From SAT2750 sp964476375 (GTDB lineage: Bacteria > Planctomycetota > Planctomycetia > Pirellulales > Pirellulaceae), in NCBI GenBank assembly GCA_964476375.1, contig CAYYZW010000063.1, positions 1 through 43,941 on the forward strand: DNA of 43,941 nucleotides, read 5' to 3'. A program made the translations under genes and the position numbers. This document shows, piece after piece, positions 30,810 through 38,632 of this stretch. Under the pieces are notes generated by a model. The model was not told the DNA's origin. It did not search any database and worked only from the letters and a program-made list of their open reading frames with translations. Numbering within the stretch: the first letter of the stretch is position 1; every line of letters starts with the position of its first letter.

Positions 30810-32324
30810 ATGGGCTATTTGTCATTCCGCAAAATGTTTTGGCTCTCCTGCCTCGTTGCCCTGCTGAGCCAGTTTCCACTGGCAGCTGCCGATCCAGTCA
30901 CGCTCCCTGGAACCTGGTACGGCGAACTGAACCTGGTTGTCCAGAAGCTGCGAATTGGTTTTAAGATCGAGAATGCTCCAGACGGATCCCTCAAGGGGGT
31001 GATGGACAGTATTGATCTGAGTACCTTTGGTATTCCGCTCTCTGCCGTCCAGCGTGAAAAAGCGCAGGTCCAGATCGAGGTCGGATCGCTGGGTGTGGTA
31101 TTCAAGGCGACCCTCTCGGAGGATGGCCAGGAGCTGGCTGGGACCTTCCGCCAGAACGGAATTCCGCTTCCACTGAAGCTGCGCCGGGTTGGCCGCTATC
31201 CAACGATCCAGCGTCCCCAGGAGCCACAACCTCCTTTCCCCTATGACGAGCTGGAGGTGACTTATCGCAATGAGCTTCATGACGTGAAGCTCACAGGAAC
31301 GCTCTCGCTTCCCCGTAGCGAACGGCCGCTCGCGGCCGTGTTACTCATTACCGGTTCGGGCTCCCAGGACAGGGACGAGTCGATTGCCGGGCATCGTCCA
31401 TTCATGGTGATCGCTGATGCGCTTGCACGCCGGGGAGTCGCTGTGCTGCGAATGGATGACCGGGGGATCGGCGGCTCGACCAGGGGAGAGAGTCCGGCGA
31501 CGACGCTCGACCTGGCCGAGGATGTGCTGACCGGCGTCCGGTTTCTTTCCGGGCATGCAAAGATTGACGCCCGCCGGATTGGCCTTGCTGGCCATAGCGA
31601 GGGCGGCCTGATCGCACCCCTGGTTGCTGCCAGGACCGATGAGATCGCGTTTATTGTGATGCTTGCCGGGCCAGGTCTCCCGGGATCTCAGATCCTGGAG
31701 CAGCAGGCGAGGTTGATTGGTGAAGCAGCGAAGCGGCCGGAGTGGTTCCTGGACTGGAACCACAAGGTGCAACTGGAGATGTTCCGTATCATTGGGGAGC
31801 ATGAGGATCCGGTGGAAGGACGCAAGCAACTTGGTGCCCAGCTGGATGACTGGATGGCGATGGTGCCGGACGAACATGCTTTTACCCGGGATACCCTGCG
31901 TGCGCAGCTGGAAGGACAGTTTGACTCCATCACCTCGCCCTGGTTCCGCTATTTCCTGTCGCACGACCCGGCCCCGGTCCTTCAGCAGGTACCCTGTCCG
32001 GTGCTGGCACTGTTTGGCAGCAAGGATCTCCAGGTCCCGGCCGAGGAAAACAAGCGGGCGGTCCTCAAGGCACTGGAAAAGGGACACAACCAGTTTTCCA
32101 CGGCCAGGGTATTTGATGACCTGAACCATCTTTTCCAGGCCTGCCAGACAGGGAGTCCGGTTGAGTACGGTAGTATTGAAGAGACATTTAACGAGCAGGC
32201 CCTGAATTACATGGTGGACTGGATTGTCAGGCAGACCGAAACGGAACCTGTACGGTTATCGCAACGCCGGCGGCTGCGCCGCTGGCAGGGACGCGCCCTT
32301 GGACGGGAATCCACTGTAGAATAA
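30810..32324 (+). CDS. Secreted alpha/beta hydrolase (serine aminopeptidase/esterase-like)
   Basis: 504 aa from the ATG at 30810. A GTG at 30789 is also in frame; the ATG gives a better signal (FRKMFWLSCLVALLSQFPLAAA). An N-terminal beta domain of about 100 residues (LPGTWYGELNLVVQKLRIGF, GTFRQNGIPLPLKL) precedes the hydrolase. Nucleophile elbow GHSEGG with Ser263. Oxyanion-side region is LLITGSGSQDRDES. Acid LFGSKDLQVP and His in DDLNHLFQ complete a triad. The C-terminal tail is basic (RRRLRRWQGR). It probably cleaves esters or peptides in the periplasm. 43 nt upstream of the PSCyt1/LamG gene and possibly co-transcribed. Confidence 0.9.
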   Translation: MGYLSFRKMFWLSCLVALLSQFPLAAADPVTLPGTWYGELNLVVQKLRIGFKIENAPDGSLKGVMDSIDLSTFGIPLSAVQREKAQVQIEVGSLGVVFKATLSEDGQELAGTFRQNGIPLPLKLRRVGRYPTIQRPQEPQPPFPYDELEVTYRNELHDVKLTGTLSLPRSERPLAAVLLITGSGSQDRDESIAGHRPFMVIADALARRGVAVLRMDDRGIGGSTRGESPATTLDLAEDVLTGVRFLSGHAKIDARRIGLAGHSEGGLIAPLVAARTDEIAFIVMLAGPGLPGSQILEQQARLIGEAAKRPEWFLDWNHKVQLEMFRIIGEHEDPVEGRKQLGAQLDDWMAMVPDEHAFTRDTLRAQLEGQFDSITSPWFRYFLSHDPAPVLQQVPCPVLALFGSKDLQVPAEENKRAVLKALEKGHNQFSTARVFDDLNHLFQACQTGSPVEYGSIEETFNEQALNYMVDWIVRQTETEPVRLSQRRRLRRWQGRALGRESTVE

Positions 32325-32367
32325 GAACGGTGGGCCTGCACTTACCGTACTCTCCAGGACAGGACAG

Positions 32368-35300
32368 ATGAAACAGACGCGTGGATTAATGCTCCTGGCC
32401 AGCTGCCTGTTCTCGGCTGCGGCTACGGCGGCGGAACCTGGCCAGGTGGACTTTAACCAGCATGTCCGTGCGATTCTCTCGGACCGCTGTTACAAGTGCC
32501 ATGGTCCGGACAGTAAAAATCGCCAGGCGGATTTACGTTTGGACCAGGAAGAGGAGGCTCTTCAGGCACAGGCCGGCAGTGGTCTCCAGGTTATTCTGCC
32601 GGGCAAACCAGCGCGGAGCGAGTTGTACCGACGGATCACATCGGAAGATCCTGACGTTCAGATGCCACCGCCCGCATCGAAGCTGGAATTGACCTCCGCT
32701 GAAATCGATATCCTGGACCGCTGGATCAAGCAGGGGGCCCGCTGGGACGGCCACTGGTCCTTCCAGCCTCCAGAGGAGGTGACCCTGCCGGCAGTGGTTC
32801 GGCAGGACTGGCCCCGTAATGCGGTCGATTATTTTGTGCTGGCTCGTCTTGAAGCAGCCGGGCTGGTCCCTGCCGGGCAGGCCGGGCAGGAACAGCTGAT
32901 TCGACGGCTCAGCTTTGACCTTACCGGCCTGCCTCCCACGCTTGCCGAGATCGACCAGTACCTGGCGGATACACGGCCCGGTTCCTACGGGCGCCTTGTC
33001 GATCGACTTCTTGCCAGCCCGGCATTCGGGGAGCGAGTTGCTTCCGTCTGGCTCGATCTGGCGCGCTATTCAGATACCTACGGATATCAGGTCGATCGGG
33101 ACAGGTATGTCTGGCCCTGGCGGGACTGGGTCATTGATGCAATTAACCGCAACCAGCCGTACGACCAGTTTATCACCTGGCAGCTTGCAGGAGACCTGCT
33201 TCCCGATGCAACACAGCAGCAGCAACTAGCGACGACCTTCAATCGCCTGCATCCCCAGAAGGTCGAGGGAGGGAGTACTCCCGAGGAGTTCCGGGTGGAG
33301 TACGTGGCGGATCGCAACCATACTTTTGCCACGGCTTTCCTGGGACTGACACTCGAATGTGCTCGTTGCCATGATCATAAGTACGATCCGATCACGCAGC
33401 GGGATTATTACCAGCTGTTTGCCTACTTCAATAATATCGATGAAGCCGGGCTCTATTCGTATTTCACTCCCTCGGTCCCCACTCCCACCCTGCGAATCAC
33501 GGACAGGGCGATGCGGGATCGGCTGGCTGCAAACTGGGAAAGCATAAGGGCCGAGCAGGATAAGCTTGCCGACCTGGCCATAGCCCAGCAGCAGGCTTTC
33601 CAGCAATGGCTTGCCAACCGGCCGAAGGAAACGACGATTGGTGGCCAGGTCGCCCATCTTGATTTCGAGGGATTTGGTGACGGGGAAAACAAGGGTGTGG
33701 AGGGCAAGGTTGGCAAGGCAGTCAGGCTCTCGGGGGATGCGGGTGTCGGTACCAAGGTTGGGAACTTTCGCCGCTCCCAGCCTTTCACGGTTGCCTGCTG
33801 GATCCAGACACCAGACCTCAAGGAGCGAGCGGTTATCTACCACCGTTCACGTGCCTGGACCGATGCGGGGAGTCGTGGTTACCAGATGCTGCTGGAAGAG
33901 GGGCGGCTGAGCGCCTCGCTGATTCATTTCTGGCCGGGAAATGCCATTCGGGTGCGGACCCGCACGCCGATTCCACTCCAGCAATGGATCCACGTGACGA
34001 TGACCTATGACGGGTCGAGCCGCGCGGCTGGACTGAAAATATGGATTGATGGCCAGGCTGCGGATACGGAGATCGTGCGGGATAACCTTTATAAGAATAT
34101 CAGCGGGGGTGGGGGCGATACGATCACGATTGGTGAGCGATTTCGAGACAATGGTTTCTCCGCGGGCCTGGTCGATGAATTTAAGGTCTTTGACCGCCAG
34201 CTGACGGTCCTGGAAATATCCCATCTTCATGATGGGAAGAGTCTCACTGCAGCACTGGCAGTCCCGCAGGACGATGTCGAGGGGGACCTGCGGGAGGGAC
34301 TCAAGCAGTTTTACCTGGCAACATTGAACGAGCCATACCGTGCGCAGGTCAAGGAACTGGAACGGGTGAGGCAGCAACAGGGGAGCTTGCAGGACGGACT
34401 TACGGAGATCATGACGATGGAAGAACTCCAGCCCAGGCGCCAGAGCCATGTCCTCCGGCGGGGTGCCTATGATGCTCCCACAACAGAAGTGGACCCGGGA
34501 ACACCGGCCTTTTTGCCTTCGGTCAAGGGCCTTTCTCAGGATCGGCTTGGTCTCTCCCGCTGGCTGACATCGCCGGACCATCCACTCACAGGACGAGTCG
34601 CCGTCAACCGTCTCTGGCAGATGTGTTTCGGTCATGGGCTGGTTGCCACTCCGGAGGATTTTGGCAGCCAGGGGGCGGCCCCGTCCCATCCCCGCTTGCT
34701 GGACTGGTTGTCGAGTGAATTTGTCGCCCAGGGCTGGGATGTCAAGAAGTTCATTCGGACACTTGTCTGCTCATCGACCTATCGCCAAAAGAGCACGGTT
34801 CCGCTTCAGGTGCGGTCACTGGATCCGGATAATGCGCTCTACAGCCGGGGAGCCAGCTACCAGCTGTCGGCCGAGATGATTCGGGATAATGCACTGGCGG
34901 CGAGTGACCTGCTGGTCACACGACTGGGAGGCCCCTCGGTGCGTCCCTACGAGGTCGCGGTCTCTTTTAAACCGGTCAAGCAGGATAATGGAGCGGGATT
35001 GTATCGCCGCAGTCTCTACACGTACTGGAAACGAACCGGGCCGGCTCCGGCCATGATGGCACTGGATGCATCCAAGCGGGATATCTGTGTGGTCAAGCGG
35101 GAACGGACCAGTTCGCCCGTCCAGGCCCTTGTGCTGCTCAATGATCCACAGCTGGTGGAGGCATCCCGGGTTCTTGCTCACCGGCTGGTTGCCAGGCATG
35201 GCGAGGATGTCGAGGGGATTGTCGTGGAGGCTTTCAGGCGACTGACAAGCCGGCGTCCCTCTGCACAGGAAACCAGGCTGCTGGTGCAGCTGTGCCGGGA

Positions 35301-35460
35301 ACAGCGAGAACACTACGCTGCACATCCAGATGCGGCGACGGATCTTCTGGCAACGGGACAGGCCCGGCCTGTCGGGGAGCTGCCGAGTGACGAGGTAGCG
35401 GCAATCGCCATGCTGGTAAATATGCTGATGAATTTTGATGCATGCGTGATGAAGAAATAA
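32368..35460 (+). CDS. PSCyt1/DUF1549/LamG/DUF1553 secreted cytochrome-like protein
   Basis: 1030 aa; AGGACAG upstream; signal LMLLASCLFSAAATAA. PSCyt1 heme-type motif CYKCH at 41-45. MPPPASKLELTSAEIDIL is the typical PSCyt1 end. DUF1549 has CARCHDHKYDP near 331. From about 428 to 621 sits a LamG/concanavalin A-like domain: HLDFEGFGD, AVRLSGDAGVGTKVG, PFTVACWIQT, WIHVTMTYDGSS, LKIWIDGQ, AGLVDEFKVFDRQL. DUF1553 follows from about 725 (RLGLSRWLTSPDHPL, VNRLWQMCFGHGLVATPEDFG) to the end. The LamG insert is a common sugar- or protein-binding module. The DUF1501 partner starts 15 nt downstream. Confidence 0.95.
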   Translation: MKQTRGLMLLASCLFSAAATAAEPGQVDFNQHVRAILSDRCYKCHGPDSKNRQADLRLDQEEEALQAQAGSGLQVILPGKPARSELYRRITSEDPDVQMPPPASKLELTSAEIDILDRWIKQGARWDGHWSFQPPEEVTLPAVVRQDWPRNAVDYFVLARLEAAGLVPAGQAGQEQLIRRLSFDLTGLPPTLAEIDQYLADTRPGSYGRLVDRLLASPAFGERVASVWLDLARYSDTYGYQVDRDRYVWPWRDWVIDAINRNQPYDQFITWQLAGDLLPDATQQQQLATTFNRLHPQKVEGGSTPEEFRVEYVADRNHTFATAFLGLTLECARCHDHKYDPITQRDYYQLFAYFNNIDEAGLYSYFTPSVPTPTLRITDRAMRDRLAANWESIRAEQDKLADLAIAQQQAFQQWLANRPKETTIGGQVAHLDFEGFGDGENKGVEGKVGKAVRLSGDAGVGTKVGNFRRSQPFTVACWIQTPDLKERAVIYHRSRAWTDAGSRGYQMLLEEGRLSASLIHFWPGNAIRVRTRTPIPLQQWIHVTMTYDGSSRAAGLKIWIDGQAADTEIVRDNLYKNISGGGGDTITIGERFRDNGFSAGLVDEFKVFDRQLTVLEISHLHDGKSLTAALAVPQDDVEGDLREGLKQFYLATLNEPYRAQVKELERVRQQQGSLQDGLTEIMTMEELQPRRQSHVLRRGAYDAPTTEVDPGTPAFLPSVKGLSQDRLGLSRWLTSPDHPLTGRVAVNRLWQMCFGHGLVATPEDFGSQGAAPSHPRLLDWLSSEFVAQGWDVKKFIRTLVCSSTYRQKSTVPLQVRSLDPDNALYSRGASYQLSAEMIRDNALAASDLLVTRLGGPSVRPYEVAVSFKPVKQDNGAGLYRRSLYTYWKRTGPAPAMMALDASKRDICVVKRERTSSPVQALVLLNDPQLVEASRVLAHRLVARHGEDVEGIVVEAFRRLTSRRPSAQETRLLVQLCREQREHYAAHPDAATDLLATGQARPVGELPSDEVAAIAMLVNMLMNFDACVMKK

Positions 35461-35475
35461 GGAGAGAGGCGCCAG

Positions 35476-36918
35476 ATGAGAGATCGACGATGTACCGGTT
35501 TTGAACCGGCGGCGGGAATGAGCCGCCGGGAGCTCCTGGGGAAGTTCGGCATGGGGCTGGGAGGGATCGCCCTGTCTGATCTCCTGGCAGGCCAGGCAGG
35601 TGCCGGCGATGGTGTCCTGGACAAGCTGCACCATGCACCCCGGGCCAAGCGCGTGATCTACCTGTTCCAGAGCGGTGCTCCTTCGCAGATGGACCTGTTC
35701 GATCACAAGCCACTCTTGAAGGAAAAACACGGGACGGAGTTGCCCGAGAGCATCCGCAAGGGGCAGCGTTTGACGGCCATGTCCGGAAACCAGGCAAGCC
35801 TGCCGCTGGCCGGTTCGCCGTTCACATTCCAACAGCACGGGGAAAGTGGTGCCTGGTTAAGCGAGATCCTGCCGCAGACCGCCACGGTGGCTGATGACCT
35901 CTGTTTCGTCAAGTCGATGTATACCGAGGCGATTAACCATGGTCCGGCTGTCACCTTCCTGCAGACCGGCTCCCAGTTCCCGGGGCGACCAAGCATGGGG
36001 GCCTGGCTCAAGTATGGCCTGGGATCGGCAAACGAGAACCTGCCGGCCTTCGTCGTGATGGTGACCAAGAACAAGGGGGGACAGCCACTGGTCTCTCGCC
36101 TCTGGGGAAGTGGATTCCTGCCGTCCACATTCCAGGGAGTCCGTTTTCGAAGTGGGGCAGAGCCGATCCTGTACCTGAACAACCCCCGGGGAGTGGATGC
36201 CACCAGTCGCAAGCAGATGCTGGCGCGGCTGAAGCAACTGCACGAATTGCAGCTGGAAGAAAACAGGGATCCAGAAATCGAGTCACGGATTGCCCAGTAT
36301 GAGCTGGCCTACCGGATGCAGATGTCGGTGCCGGATGTTATCGACCTCTCCGATGAACCGGAGCACGTCTTTAAGGCGTACGGAGAGGATGCCCGTAATC
36401 CCGGCACTTTTGCCGCGAACTGTCTTGTTGCCCGGCGACTGGCCGAGCGTGGCGTCCGTTTTATTCAGCTCTATCATCCTGGCTGGGACCAGCATGGAAA
36501 CCTGCAGGGCGGGATCAGTAACCAGGCCCGGGAGACGGACCGTGCCTCGGCTGCCCTGGTCAGTGCCCTCAAGCAGCGGGGCATGCTTGATGACCCACTG
36601 GTTATATGGGGAGGGGAGTTTGGCCGTACGAACTACTGCCAGGGGAAACTCAATCCCAATAACTTTGGCCGCGATCACCATCCCCGCTGTTTCAGTCTCT
36701 GGATGGCAGGCGGGGGCGTGAATGCGGGGACCAGCTATGGCCAGACCGACCCCTACTGCTACAACGTGGCGGAGGACGGGGTGCATGTGCATGACCTGCA
36801 TGCGACGATCCTGCACCTGCTGGGAATTGACCACGAGCGGCTCACCTTCAAGCACCAGGGGCGTAATTATCGCCTGACCGACGTCCATGGGAACGTCGTC
36901 AAGGGCCTGCTTGGCTAG
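35476..36918 (+). CDS. DUF1501 family protein, Tat-exported
   Basis: 480 aa, preceded by AGGAGAGAG. Twin-arginine signal MSRRELLGKFGMGLGGIAL begins around residue 15. Motifs: HHAPRAKRVIYLFQSGAPSQMDL, DQHGNLQGG, WGGEFGRTNYCQG, GRDHHPRCFSLWMAGGGV and the C-terminal LTDVHGNVVKGLLG. Close paralogue of the protein at 14076-15539, with shared motif spacing and ending. It is coupled to the PSCyt1/LamG gene. Its stop codon shares CTAG with the stop of the convergent sulfatase gene (36915-36918). Confidence 0.95.
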   Translation: MRDRRCTGFEPAAGMSRRELLGKFGMGLGGIALSDLLAGQAGAGDGVLDKLHHAPRAKRVIYLFQSGAPSQMDLFDHKPLLKEKHGTELPESIRKGQRLTAMSGNQASLPLAGSPFTFQQHGESGAWLSEILPQTATVADDLCFVKSMYTEAINHGPAVTFLQTGSQFPGRPSMGAWLKYGLGSANENLPAFVVMVTKNKGGQPLVSRLWGSGFLPSTFQGVRFRSGAEPILYLNNPRGVDATSRKQMLARLKQLHELQLEENRDPEIESRIAQYELAYRMQMSVPDVIDLSDEPEHVFKAYGEDARNPGTFAANCLVARRLAERGVRFIQLYHPGWDQHGNLQGGISNQARETDRASAALVSALKQRGMLDDPLVIWGGEFGRTNYCQGKLNPNNFGRDHHPRCFSLWMAGGGVNAGTSYGQTDPYCYNVAEDGVHVHDLHATILHLLGIDHERLTFKHQGRNYRLTDVHGNVVKGLLG

Positions 36919-38522
36919 TTGCCAGGTGCAAAAGGTGGTTTATCAAAGGTCGAGCCATCCCCGAGTACACGTGGGTCTTCAAGCCGCTTGAGTTCGTCCA
37001 GCAACTGCTTTCTCAGCCGTGCCTTGACCCCGGCATACGCCGGATCAGCCGCCAGGTTGTGAACCTGGTCCGGATCCTCGGCAAGCAGGTAGAGCTCTTC
37101 CTCGGGACGCTTGTTGAAAGCGTACTCGTAATACGGCTTCCATTTTTCCTGGTCGCGGTGCTCGACAATCCAGGCCTTGGTCGGACTGGCATCCAGGTCT
37201 CCGAAGGTGATGAAAGTATTGTTTTCCAGCGTCGCCGTGTCGGGGGTATTCTCCGCGGTCAGGTTGGAGGGATTTCCCATCGGCCAGCGGTCCGGCTTGA
37301 AGTTGATAATGTAGAGGTGCTCGGTGGTGCGAAGTGCCCGCTGGGGATAAGGGAGCTGGCCATCCCGTGCCCTGGCGACGTGACGTTCACGGCCCGTGAT
37401 CACCCAGGTTCGTGCCGGATCAACCTGGCCGTTCTTCCTGGACTCCAGAAGCGGGACCAGGCTTGTTCCTGTCATCACCTCGGGAACATCCACCTCTCCC
37501 ATTTCCAGGAAAGTTGGGGCCAGGTCCATCAGGTTGACCAGGTCATCCACGACCCGGCCTTTTTTCTGTCCCGGCATGGCGACCAGCAGGGGGACACGGA
37601 CACCAAAGTCATAAAGGTTGCACTTGCCGCCTGGAAACCCAGGTGCTCCATGGTCGCCACTGACCACCACGATCGTGTTATCCCGTTGTCCATTTTTCGT
37701 GAGCAATTCAAGCAGGACCCCGAGGCCGGCATCAAAGGCCTGGACCTCCCCCAGGTAATCGGCAAAGTCCTGGCGCACCGGATGCACGTCCGGGAGGAAC
37801 TCAGGTAACTTCCCTTCGAGATCGTCCGGGTCAATGTTCCAGTATTCCTTTCCGGAACCCTTGGTCCACTTGCGATGAACCAGGGTGGGGCCGAACCAGT
37901 AACAGAAGGGCTTTCCATCGGCGTTGGCGTCGAGGAAGGCCTGGAAGTTACCAGCCACCTCGTCCAGCAGGACCTGTTTCGCCTCTTCCACGCTCTTGCC
38001 CGCCTGGACCATGCGAGAGACGTTCTGGGAGAACTGGTTAAATCGTCCACCTGCCATTTCAAAACAATGCTTTCCACTTCCATAGGGTGCATCCCGCGGC
38101 GCCCCCGGACTCCAGACCTTGTAGGTTTCGCCGATGTGGAAACCGGCATCTCTCAGCAGCAGCGGGTAGGAAGGAATGGCGAGATCCCAGAGGGCACCCT
38201 GCAGGATTGCCCCCTGGCCGGTACGAAAGAAATACTGCCCGGAGAGCAGGGAACTTCGACAGGGAGTACAGGAGGGAGCCGTCACAAAAGCATGCTTGAA
38301 GAGCACCCCGTTACGGGCAAGACCATCAAAGTGCGGTGTCCTGACCACGTCATTGGCACTTGGCCGTGGGTCCAGGCGGGCATAGGCACTGGCATAACAA
38401 CCCCAGTCATCGGCAAAAGCAAAAAGGATATTTGGCCGATCCTGCTCTGCCAGGACCTCTCCAGGCACGAAAAGGGCCAGCAACACCAGGAACCTGGATA
38501 GGGAAGCACATCCGTTTGTCAT
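36915..38522 (-). CDS. Secreted sulfatase
   Basis: 535 aa from the ATG at 38522, which starts a signal peptide (MTNGCASLSRFLVLLALFVP to VLAEQ). The frame continues upstream to a GTG at 38615 without a signal. Metal site FADDWG (37-42), formylglycine motif CTPCR (85-89), VVSGDHGAPGFPGGKCNLYDFGVRVPL, and the C-terminal EELYLLAEDPDQVHNLAADP. Closest in style to N-sulfoglucosamine-sulfohydrolase (heparan-type) and related planctomycete sulfatases, but the substrate is not determinable. Tail-to-tail with the DUF1501 gene, sharing a CTAG. 110 nt separate it from the SGNH/TPR gene, so the same minus-strand transcript is possible. Confidence 0.95.
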   Translation of the reverse strand: MTNGCASLSRFLVLLALFVPGEVLAEQDRPNILFAFADDWGCYASAYARLDPRPSANDVVRTPHFDGLARNGVLFKHAFVTAPSCTPCRSSLLSGQYFFRTGQGAILQGALWDLAIPSYPLLLRDAGFHIGETYKVWSPGAPRDAPYGSGKHCFEMAGGRFNQFSQNVSRMVQAGKSVEEAKQVLLDEVAGNFQAFLDANADGKPFCYWFGPTLVHRKWTKGSGKEYWNIDPDDLEGKLPEFLPDVHPVRQDFADYLGEVQAFDAGLGVLLELLTKNGQRDNTIVVVSGDHGAPGFPGGKCNLYDFGVRVPLLVAMPGQKKGRVVDDLVNLMDLAPTFLEMGEVDVPEVMTGTSLVPLLESRKNGQVDPARTWVITGRERHVARARDGQLPYPQRALRTTEHLYIINFKPDRWPMGNPSNLTAENTPDTATLENNTFITFGDLDASPTKAWIVEHRDQEKWKPYYEYAFNKRPEEELYLLAEDPDQVHNLAADPAYAGVKARLRKQLLDELKRLEDPRVLGDGSTFDKPPFAPGN

Positions 38523-38632
38523 AGTGACAGCTTTCGAAGGAGAGGAGGCAGGAATTCCAGCTGGTTGTTTTATCCTACCCTCTTGGTGCTGTGCAAAGAA
38601 ATGCCCCACTTCCACAGTCGTCGGATGGGCAC

